Positions 36,458 to 45,300 of a stretch of DNA of 64,000 nucleotides are shown here, in pieces. Both the position numbers and the translations under genes were made by a program. The notes under the pieces are model-generated. The model was not told the DNA's origin, did no database searches, and saw only the letters and a list, made by a program, of their open reading frames with translations. The stretch's first letter is position 1, and the number at the start of each line of letters is the position of its first letter. Source of the DNA: Hemileia vastatrix (taxonomy: Eukaryota > Basidiomycota > Pucciniomycetes > Pucciniales > Zaghouaniaceae); NCBI GenBank assembly GCA_030280995.1, contig JASXTE010000015.1:17126001-17190000 (forward strand). The letters run 5' to 3'.

Positions 36458-37065
36458 TGTAGAAGTTTTAGCACAGAGGAAAGCTAAACACAGGTCAATC
36501 AGCAACTGTGCACCTTACAACAACAAGTAACTACAACAAAGCGTGTGCTAAAACTGGACAAAAGACTCTATTCTCCCCACACAGTGCAAAGACTGTCAGA
36601 TGCGGCCAAAAGGGAAAGCAGTGGACAGGAAGAAGCAGTGGAAGGGATAAAGAGAATAGAGAGAAAGAGAAAGAAAAAGATTTGGATGGGGAAAACGGAA
36701 ATGGCAAAGAGAGGGCTCATTATATGACAAAGTCCACCATCCAAAACAATAGAAACTAACACGACGTCGACAAAACTACTAAACTACAATACAGAAAAAG
36801 AGACAGGTTCACATCCAAGGAAAAAGTTCCCAGCCGGGGAAAAGATTCACACTCCAGGTAAAGAAACACGTCCTCGAGGTCCAGAATCAATACATTGACT
36901 CCGGGTGGGAAAGAAATGTTGTTCTTGATGCTGGAGCTCGTATCTTTGAAGTTCCTCGGCGGAAAAGGTCAGGAAAAGAGGATATGAGCAAGGAGAATGA
37001 CTTGAGACGATGGTAAGAAGCTGGAGTAAGGAATGGGTCAGGTATTAGAGGCAGAAATTTCAACA
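36458..37065 (-). repeat. 5' LTR of C7 (608 bp, single module)
   Basis: It has the same length and structure as the 3' LTR of this copy, with CAACA at its outer end followed by aatcagagtagg of the C6 pol. Confidence 0.93.
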
Positions 37066-39871
37066 AATCAGAGTAGGAATCATGTTGATAATGATCATAA
37101 TAAATCTGACGTAAATGTTCAGGAGTTGATGTTTCAGCTGAAGAGATGTCAGAATAACTGGGGGATTGTGATGAGGGAACATAATCAGGATCTGCTGGAT
37201 TGTCTGGCTCAATTGATGAATATGATGGATCAGATTGACTGGAACCTTCTTCATCTGGGACATTGGAATGAGGTAATCTTGTTAAGTGGCCAGGTGAAGG
37301 ACAAGGAGTTGAATTGGAAGGTGTGCCTGACATGTGAAAATCAGAGGAAGAAGAAGAAGAAGGAGAATTATCTTCAGAATGTGAATCAGAAATGTTTCCT
37401 GAGGATGGATCAGGAGTTGGAGACTCAGAAGGAGATTGAGCTGGAGAAAAGGAAAGGCCAGGTGTTGGAAGTGGTTGACTGTCATGAATTTGATCTGGAA
37501 TTTGCTTCATCAGTTGTGACCATTGAGGGCGCTTAAATCTGGAGTCAAGAAAGGGGAAGAAATTTTCATTGAAGGCCACAGATTTGGCAATAACAATCTT
37601 TTTAAGCTCAAGATCCCAAACACGATAATTTGTTGTTCCAACTTCATATCCAAGCATGACACACTTTCTGGCATTAGCTGAAAACTTTCCAGGACGTTGA
37701 TGTTTATCAAGAAAAGCATAGCAAGCACAACCAAAAACTCTGAGGTGTGAAACTCTGGGTTTGGATTTATTCCAGGCTTCAAAAGGAGTTGATTTGTTTT
37801 GAAGAGCTTTGGTTGGTAATCTGTTTTCAAGATATACTGCTGTTTTAACTGCTTCAGACCATAAGTGAATTGGTGCATTAGAATGAAACATCATGGTTTT
37901 GGATTTTTCAGTGGTAATACGGTTTCCTCTCTCAGAAATTGGATTTTGTTGGGGAGTGTAAGGAGCCGTAACTTGAAGAGCAATGCCATGTTGTTTAAGA
38001 AAGTTGACCAGACTAGAGTTGATATACTCACCACCACCGTCACAAACAAGCTTTTTGATTTTGAAGCCAGATTGCAGCTCTACAGATGCCTTATATTCCA
38101 AGAAATATTTGAATACTTGGGCTTTTGAGGAAAGAAGGTAAACATGACGGTATGAAGTGGCCTGATCAGTGAACTTAAGGTAATACTGAGAACCATCAAA
38201 AGAAGGAGGCTGAATTTTCCCAGATAAATCCGTGTGGATAACTTCAAGAGGATTTTTGGCAACAGGCAACTGGCCAGGAAAGGAAGCATGGGTTTGTTTA
38301 CCCAACACACACGGTTCACAAAAATGCATTTCAGAATCAGACAAACTAGAACTAGATACATCAGATGCCATTCCATTAAAAAGTTTTTGAATATATGGGG
38401 CGTATGGATGTCCTAATCTGTTGTGCCAAAGAGTTAGAGACTGACTTGAAGCTTTTGCATAGAGAGCTGAGGAATTAGGGGGAGACATGCCTTGTGGAAC
38501 CACAGAAACTTCAAATAATGAATTGGAGATGACTCCTCCCATATAATTCTTTCCATTACGTGAAATAATGAAGTTTGATGTAGGATTAACTGGTGCAGGA
38601 ATGAGAAGACAACCAGTTCTCCAAAGACGTCCCAGGGAGATGAGATTCCTTCCAAGATCAGGGACATAAAGAGCATCAGAAAAGAAAACTTTTCCTTCCA
38701 TTCCTCCAGAAGCAGCAACAGTTCCTTTTCCAGTTGCATAGATTGATTTCCCAATACCAGCAAGTTGAATTCGAATGTTGACAGGTTGAAAACTGATAAA
38801 ACTGTCTCTGTTGTTAAACATATGACAGCTGGCCCCAGAATCAATAATTGGAGAAAGGTTTGAGGAATGAGAAGCCATGGAAGCAGAAGCGTTGATAATG
38901 CAGTCAGAATTTGATTTTTCAGACAAACAAGCAACAGCTGTAAAAAGAAATTCTTCATCAGAAGGGAAGACAAAAGCACAATTGGCCGTGGCATCAGGTT
39001 GTTCTTCCTGAGGAGGGGGAACAGGAGTTGCTTTGTTGGAATTGTCCTTTGATGGGGCAGCTGAGTTGGCTTGGTTCTTCTTGGGACGGAGTTCAGGATG
39101 TTGAACAAAGCAATGATTGTCATCATGTCCAACATTTTGACCATGAACAGAACATGAGAGTTTGCTGCGTGCCTTGGATTTGGATGATTTTGATGATTTA
39201 GCTGAGGCAGAGTGAGCATTGACATTTGACATAGCATTGTGAAATTCATCAACAACTTTGTCATCAGCAGCGTAATCCAGGAAAGAAGATAAAACATCAT
39301 CCAGATGCAGGTGATCAATTTCCTGTCTGTCTCTGGTGAGCAAACCACGCCAATGTTTGAAGGAGGGTGGAAGAGTGGCAAAAAAGAGATAAATAAGAAT
39401 TTCCTGGGGAATGATGAGCCCAGAACGGATCATATGGAAGTTAATGCCTTTGAATGCATCAACATGAGTTTTGGGGTCTCCTCCTTCAGAAAGAGAAAGA
39501 GTAACCATAGAGAGAAAGTGAGAAATCCGTGATCCAACTTTATTGCTGGCGTGTCTTCTTGCAAGAACAGACCACATTTGAGCAGAGGTGTGGCAAGTGT
39601 TGACCAGCTTCTTGTTAACATCATCCAATCTGGTGATGATTTCATACCTGCACCTGGTGTCATTTTTGATCCATAAAGCAAGTTGAGCTTTGATTTCAGC
39701 GTCTGAAGGTGAACCATCATTGTGAGGAACAGGGGCAGGGACTTGTCCAGAAACAATGCCAAAAAGATCCAGAACTTCAAAGTGAAGACGCATAATGTGT
39801 TCCCAGGTGTCATAGGATTCGTCAGTGAGAGGGGTGACCATAACCTTACTTGAATCCTGATTGGAGGCCAT
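37066..39871 (-). pseudogene. C6 gag-pol, 5' part (gag, protease, integrase)
   Basis: It starts at ATG 39869-39871 and is open through gag, the protease DSG motif, the integrase zinc-binding and DDE motifs and into the Ser/Pro-rich linker, where C7 cuts it at YSD. It has the older-type residues (Ala294, Ser360, Pro820). One linker residue differs (Asn909 to Ile, SDISSAE). The remainder is at 29559-31234. Confidence 0.9.
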
Positions 39872-40015
39872 GATTTGGTCGAGTCAACAGCAAAGATTTG
39901 GAGAGAAAGAAGATGAGATGTGAAGAGGGTGATCCAAAATCTGAGAGAAAAGGCTGTTTTATTGTCCAGTAAGCGGTTTTGTTGTAAGTATTCTTGAGAG
40001 AGGTGCTTTAGGCAA

Positions 40016-40029
40016 CTGGGCCCATAACC
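40016..40029 (-). other. Primer binding site of C6
   Basis: CTGGGCCCATAACC (plus strand) abuts the 5' LTR at 40030. Confidence 0.83.
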
Positions 40030-40945
40030 TGTAGAAGTTTTAGCACAAAGGAAAGCTAAACACAGGTCAATCAGCAACTGTGCACCTTACAACAACAAGT
40101 AACTACAACAAAGCGTGTGCTAAAACTGGACAAAAGACTCTATTCTCCCCACACAGTGCAAAGACTGTCAGATGCGGCCAAAAGGGAAAGCAGTGGACAG
40201 GAAGAAGCAGTGGAAGGGATAAAGAGAATAGAGAGAAAGAGAAAGAAAAAGATTTGGATGACATTGCAAAAACAAACATACCTAAACACAGGTCAATCAG
40301 CAACTGTGCACCTTACAACAACAAGTAACTACAACAAAGCGTGTGCTAAAACTATAAGGGACACAAGTGTGAGCTGCTGTGGTTAGGACTAAAAGAATCA
40401 GAGAAAAGATAACAGAAAAGAAAAGGAAAGAACCTGGACAAAAGACTCTATTCTCCCCACACAGTGCAAAGACTGTCAGATGCGGCCAAAAGGGAAAGCA
40501 GTGGACAGGAAGAAGCAGTGGAAGGGATAAAGAGAATAGAGAGAAAGAGAAAGAAAAAGATTTGGATGGGGAAAACGGAAATGGCAAAGAGAGGGCTCAT
40601 TATATGACAAAGTCCACCATCCAAAACAATAGAAACTAACACGATGTCGACAAAACTACTAAACTACAATACAGAAAAAGAGACAGGTTCACATCCAAGG
40701 AAAAAGTTCCCAGCCGGGGAAAAGATTCACACTCCAGGTAAAGAAACACGTCCTCGAGGTCCAGAATCAATACATTGACTCCGGGTGGGAAAGAAATGTT
40801 GTTCTTGATGCTGGAGCTCGTATCTTTGAAGTTCCTCGGCGGAAAAGGTCAGGAAAAGAGGATATAAGCAAGGAGAATGACTTGAGACGATGGTAAGAAG
40901 CTGGAGTAAGGAATGGGTCAGGTATTAGAGGCAGAAATTTCAACA
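40030..40945 (-). repeat. 5' LTR of C6
   Basis: This 916-bp reverse LTR is followed by TSD tagct (40946-40950) and the end of the C4 3' LTR. Confidence 0.93.
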
Positions 40946-40974
40946 TAGCTTTCCTTTGTGCTAAAACTTCTTCA
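40946..40974 (+). repeat. 3' LTR of C4, last part
   Basis: TSD tagct plus the final 24 bases, ending CTTCTTCA. The next bases, gaaaa, match the left flank of the LTR stub at 3373. Confidence 0.92.
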
Positions 40975-40982
40975 GAAAACAT
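40975..40982 (-). other. Displaced start codon of the Ty3-type ORF2
   Basis: On the minus strand 40982-40980 is ATG, followed by TTTTC (40979-40975). That TTTTC is one copy of the target-site duplication of C4; the other copy is 3372-3368. Counting the duplication once, the ATG reads directly into the long gag-pol frame of 3367-1 with no stop, giving M-F-S-N-K-S-S-S-A-G as the first residues. The ATG lies 26 nt after the TAA that ends ORF1, so ORF1 and ORF2 would be tandem frames on one transcript. Confidence 0.7.
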
Positions 40983-41008
40983 ACCCAAGTGACTATCAAC
41001 CAAATTAC

Positions 41009-41284
41009 TTACCATGGCAGAGGAGGAAACTTCCCCTGAGACTGGGTTTGGGATTGTGCTTGGGCCTTCTTTCTCCTGCCTTGTTGGTAGGGATGAGGAG
41101 GTGGATGGAAATTGGGTGTTCTGGATGGGCCAGGCTGATGATGAGGAGGGTGTTGCACATTCTGTTGGTAGTGACTCATTAGATGATCCCATTTCCATTG
41201 CTCTACTTCCATAGTATTTGGATTTTGGATGGTTGAGCTGGGTGGCTGTGAAGGTTGAGCCTGAAACTGAGGCTGATTGGGAGG
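41009..41284 (-). CDS. Ty3-type element ORF1, exon 2, 3' part with stop
   Basis: Minus strand, continuing in frame from 47737 once C8 and one copy of its TSD are ignored. It encodes a Pro/Gln/His-rich tail, with a short acidic-aromatic stretch (MEVEQWKWDHL), a basic run (GRRKKAQ) and an alternating Gln/Ser/Ala tract, ending ...PPLPW and TAA (41009-41011). The exact in-frame match of both halves at the TSD supports a real coding frame. I do not recognise the protein. A GTAAGT overlaps the stop (41007-41012), so a second intron may start here. Confidence 0.65.
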   Translation of the reverse strand, partial: PPNQPQFQAQPSQPPSSTIQNPNTMEVEQWKWDHLMSHYQQNVQHPPHHQPGPSRTPNFHPPPHPYQQGRRKKAQAQSQTQSQGKFPPLPW

Positions 41285-41289
41285 CAACT

Positions 41290-42205
41290 TGTTGAAATTT
41301 CTGCCTCTAATACCTGACCCATTCCTTACTCCAGCTTCTTACCATCGTCTCAAGTCATTCTCCTTGCTCATATCCTCTTTTCCTGACCTTTTCCGCCGAG
41401 GAACTTCAAAGATACGAGCTCCAGCATCAAGAACAACATTTCTTTCCCACCCGGAGTCAATGTATTGATTCTGGACCTCGAGGACGTGTTTCTTTACCTG
41501 GAGTGTGAATCTTTTCCCCGGCTGGGAACTTTTTCCTTGGATGTGAACCTGTCTCTTTTTCTGTATTGTAGTTTAGTAGTTTTGTCGACGTCGTGTTAGT
41601 TTCTATTGTTTTGGATGGTGGACTTTGTCATATAATGAGCCCTCTCTTTGCCATTTCCGTTTTCCCCATCCAAATCTTTTTCTTTCTCTTTCTCTCTATT
41701 CTCTTTATCCCTTCCACTGCTTCTTCCTGTCCACTGCTTTCCCTTTTGGCCGCATCTGACAGTCTTTGCACTGTGTGGGGAGAATAGAGTCTTTTGTCCA
41801 GGTTCTTTCCTTTTCTTTTCTGTTATCTTTTCTCTGATTCTTTTAGTCCTAACCACAGCAGCTCACACTTGTGTCCCTTATAGTTTTAGCACACGCTTTG
41901 TTGTAGTTACTTGTTGTTGTAAGGTGCACAGTTGCTGATTGACCTGTGTTTAGGTATGTTTGTTTTTGCAATGAAATCCAAATCTTTTTCTTTCTCTTTC
42001 TCTCTATTCTCTTTATCCCTTCCACTGCTTCTTCCTGTCCACTGCTTTCCCTTTTGGCCGCATCTGACAGTCTTTGCACTGTGTGGGGAGAATAGAGTCT
42101 TTTGTCCAGTTTTAGCACACGCTTTGTTGTAGTTACTTGTTGTTGTAAGGTGCACAGTTGCTGATTGACCTGTGTTTAGCTTTCCTCTGTGCTAAAACTT
42201 CTACA
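41290..42205 (+). repeat. 5' LTR of C8
   Basis: This 916-bp LTR starts TGTTGAAATT and ends AACTTCTACA. It contains a tandem module: copy 1 is 41668-41975 (308 bp) and copy 2 starts at 41976 and runs to about 42179. Copy 2 lacks the roughly 80-bp gttctttcc...cttatag spacer present in copy 1. Confidence 0.95.
41628..41640 (+). promoter_or_regulatory. Candidate TATA box in the LTR
   Basis: TCATATAATGAGC lies about 340 bp into the LTR and just upstream of the tandem module. It is the only TATA-like sequence I noticed in the LTR, and the diverged relic LTR keeps it as catataatca (about 50491). The transcription start is not visible from sequence alone. Confidence 0.3.
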
Positions 42206-42219
42206 GGTTATGGGCCCAG
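42206..42219 (+). other. Primer binding site of C8
   Basis: GGTTATGGGCCCAG directly after the LTR: 14 bases complementary to nucleotides 27-40 of an initiator tRNA-Met of the CUGGGCCCAUAACC type. Confidence 0.85.
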
Positions 42220-42363
42220 TTGCCTAAAGCACCTTTCTCAAGAATACTTACAACAAAACCGCTTACTGGACAATAAAACAGCCTTTTCTCTCAGATTTTG
42301 GATCATCCTCTTCACATCTCATCTTCTTTCTCTCCAAATCTTTGCTGTTGACTCGACCAAATC

Positions 42364-45300
42364 ATGGCCTCCAATCAGGATTCAAGTAAGGTTATGGTCA
42401 CCCCTCTTACTGACGAATCCTATGACACCTGGGAACACATTATGCGTCTTCACTTTGAAGTTCTGGATCTTTTTGGCATTGTTTCTGGACAAGTCCCTGC
42501 CCCTGTTCCTCACAATGATGGTTCACCTTCAGACGCTGAAATCAAAGCTCAACTTGCTTTATGGATCAAAAATGACACCAGGTGCAGGTATGAAATCATC
42601 ACCAGATTGGATGATGTTAACAAGAAGCTGGTCAACACTTGCCACACCTCTGCTCAAATGTGGTCTGTTCTTGCAAGAAGACACGCCAGCAATAAAGTTG
42701 GATCACGGATTTCTCACTTTCTCTCTATGGTTACTCTTTCTCTTTCTGAAGGAGGAGACCCCAAAACTCATGTTGATGCATTCAAAGGCATTAACTTCCA
42801 TATGATCCGTTCTGGGCTCATCATTCCCCAGGAAATTCTTATTTATCTCTTTTTTGCCACTCTTCCACCTTCCTTCAAACATTGGCGTGGTTTGCTCACC
42901 AGAGACAGACAGGAAATTGATCACCTGCATCTGGATGATGTTTTATCTTCTTTCCTGGATTACGCTGCTGATGACAAAGTTGTTGATGAATTTCACAATG
43001 CTATGTCAAATGTCAATGCTCACTCTGCCTCAGCCAAATCATCAAAATCATCCAAATCCAAGGCACGCAGCAAACTCTCATGTTCTGTTCATGGTCAAAA
43101 TGTTGGACATGATGACAATCATTGCTTTGTTCAACATCCTGAATTGCGTCCCAAGAAGAACCAAGCCAACTCAGCTGCCCCATCAAAGGACAATTCCAAC
43201 AAAGCAACTCCTGTTCCCCCTCCTCAGGAAGAACAACCTGATGTCACGGCCAATTGTGCTTTTGTCTTCCCTTCTGATGAAGAATTTCTTTTTACAGCTG
43301 TTGCCTGCTTGTCTGAAAAATCAAATTCTGACTGCATTATCAACGCTTCTGCTTCCATGGCTTCTCATTCCTCAAACCTTTCTCCAATTATTGATTCTGG
43401 GGCCAGCTGTCATATGTTTAACAACAGAGACAGTTTCATCACCTTTCAACCTGTCAACATTCGAATTCAACTTGCTGGTATTGGGAAATCAATCTATGCA
43501 ACTGGAAAAGGAACTGTTGCTGCTTCTGGAGGAATGGAAGGAAAAGTTTTCTTTTCTGATGCTCTTTATGTCCCTGATCTTGGAAGGAATCTCATCTCCC
43601 TGGGACGTCTTTGGAGAACTGGTTGTCTTCTCATCCCTGCACCAGTTAATCCTACATCAAACTTCATTATTTCACGTAATGGAAAGAATTATATGGGAGG
43701 AGTCATCTCCAATTCATTATTTGAAGTTTCTGTGGTTCCACAAGGCATGTCTCCCCCTAATTCCTCAGCTCTTTATGCAAAAGCTTCAAGTCAGTCTCTA
43801 ACTCTCTGGCACAACAGATTAGGACATCCATACGCCCCATATATTCAAAAACTTTTTAATGGAATGGCATCTGATGTATCTAGTTCTAGTTTGTCTGATT
43901 CTGAAATGCATTTTTGTGAACCGTGTGTGTTGGGTAAACAAACCCATGCTTCCTTTCCTGGCCAGTTGCCTGTTGCCAAAAATCCTCTTGAAGTTATCCA
44001 CACGGATTTATCTGGGAAAATTCAACCTCCTTCTTTTGATGGTTCTCAGTATTACCTTAAGTTCACTGATCAGGCCACTTCATACCGTCATGTTTACCTT
44101 CTTTCCTCAAAAGCCCAAGTATTCAAATATTTCTTGGAATACAAGGCATCTGTAGAGCTGCAATCTGGCTTCAAAATCAAAAAGCTTGTTTGTGACGGTG
44201 GTGGTGAGTATATCAACTCTAGTCTGGTCAACTTTCTTAAACAACATGGCATTGCTCTTCAAGTTACGGCTCCTTACACTCCCCAACAAAATCCAATTTC
44301 TGAGAGAGGAAACCGTATTACCACTGAAAAATCCAAAACCATGATGTTTCATTCTAATGCACCAATTCACCTATGGTCTGAAGCAGTTAAAACAGCAGTA
44401 TATCTTGAAAACAGATTACCAACCAAAGCTCTTCAAAACAAATCAACTCCTTTTGAAGCCTGGAATAAATCCAAACCCAGAGTCTCACACCTCAGAGTTT
44501 TTGGTTGTGCTTGCTATGCTTTTCTTGATAAACATCAACGTCCTGGAAAGTTTTCAGCTAATGCCAGAAAGTGTGTCATGCTTGGATATGAAGTTGGAAC
44601 AACAAATTATCGTGTTTGGGATCTTGAGCTTAAAAAGATTGTTATTGCCAAATCTGTGGCCTTCAATGAAAATTTCTTCCCCTTTCTTGACTCCAGATTT
44701 AAGCGCCCTCAATGGTCACAACTGATGAAGCAAATTCCAGATCAAATTCATGACAGTCAACCACTTCCAACACCTGGACTTTCCTTTTCTCCAGCTCAAT
44801 CTCCTTCTGAGTCTCCAACTCATGATCCATCCTCAGGAAACATTTCTGATTCACATTCTGAAGATAATTCTCCTTCTTCTTCTTCTTCCTCTGATTTTCA
44901 CATGTCCGGCACACCTTCTAATTCAACTCCTTGTCCTTCACCTGGCCACTTAACAAGATTACCTCATTCCAATGTCCCAGATGAAGAAGGTTCCAGTCAA
45001 TCTGATCCATCATATTCATCAATTGAGCCAGACAATCCAGCAGATCCTGATTATGTTCCCTCATCACAATCCCCCAGTTATTCTGACAACTCTTCAGCTG
45101 AAACATCCACTCCTGAACATTTACGTCAGATTTATTATGATCATTATCAACATGATTCCTACTCTGATTCTCCTGACCCTCTTGGGTTATATGCAGCAAA
45201 TGCCTTTGCTTTCTCTCTAGAAGCTCCCTTGCTAGCTCATGAAATTCCTGAACCCCAGTGTTATAAGCAAGCAATCTATTCCAAATATTCAGCAGAATGG

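Larger units (their letters stand above)
31235..37065 (-). mobile_element. Copia element C7 (reverse), intact, short-LTR variant
   Basis: The element is 5831 bp. Both LTRs are 608 bp, lacking exactly one 308-bp module that is tandemly repeated in every other LTR here. Primer site, polypurine tract and polyprotein are intact. Flanks are atcag on the left (31230-31234) and a-atcag on the right (37066-37071), so the TSD is separated from the right LTR by one extra A. Because both LTRs carry the same deletion, it existed in the source RNA and the short form was transposition-competent. Confidence 0.93.
28671..40945 (-). mobile_element. Copia element C6 (reverse), inside the 3' LTR of C4 and split by C7
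   Basis: TSD tagct is exact (28666-28670 and 40946-40950). LTRs of 916 bp at both ends carry the same rare variant (ggatgacattg, cacgatgtcg) and look identical. C7 interrupts its gag-pol in the serine-rich linker. Joining across C7 gives a frame-consistent element that seems to lack a 9-bp repeat (one Ser-Pro-Asp unit). Confidence 0.93.
15813..40974 (+). mobile_element. Copia element C4 (forward), both LTRs split by younger insertions
   Basis: Subtracting C5 and C6 and their duplications leaves 6428 bp, which is 6447 minus a 19-bp deletion in gag, so the element is otherwise complete. The left flank is taaga (inside C3) and the right flank gaaaa (40975-40979), which do not match. The right flank matches 3368-3372 instead. 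Both the 5' LTR (at 23182) and the 3' LTR (at 40974) end in the CTTCTTCA variant, so they belong together. The left boundary is therefore suspect: recombinant or misassembled. Confidence 0.85.

Noticed and set aside
36887..37065. Apparent fusion of C6 gag-pol with LTR-encoded residues
   Set aside because: It is only read-through from the interrupted gene into the C7 LTR and has no biological meaning.
3348..41012. A conventional second intron joining ORF1 to gag-pol as one protein
   Set aside because: The splice signals are good, but the phases do not match: splicing gives TGG TAA. ORF1 and gag-pol cannot be one frame without an extra indel. The ATG at 40980-40982 explains the second frame better.
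41596..42132. Several 60-96-codon frames in every LTR, both strands
   Set aside because: They follow from the pyrimidine-rich tandem modules. Most lack an ATG in a plausible position and they resemble no protein.
41668..42179. Regular repeated blocks resembling a repeat-spacer array
   Set aside because: Two copies of a 308-bp LTR module, not short repeats with unique spacers. The genome is eukaryotic.
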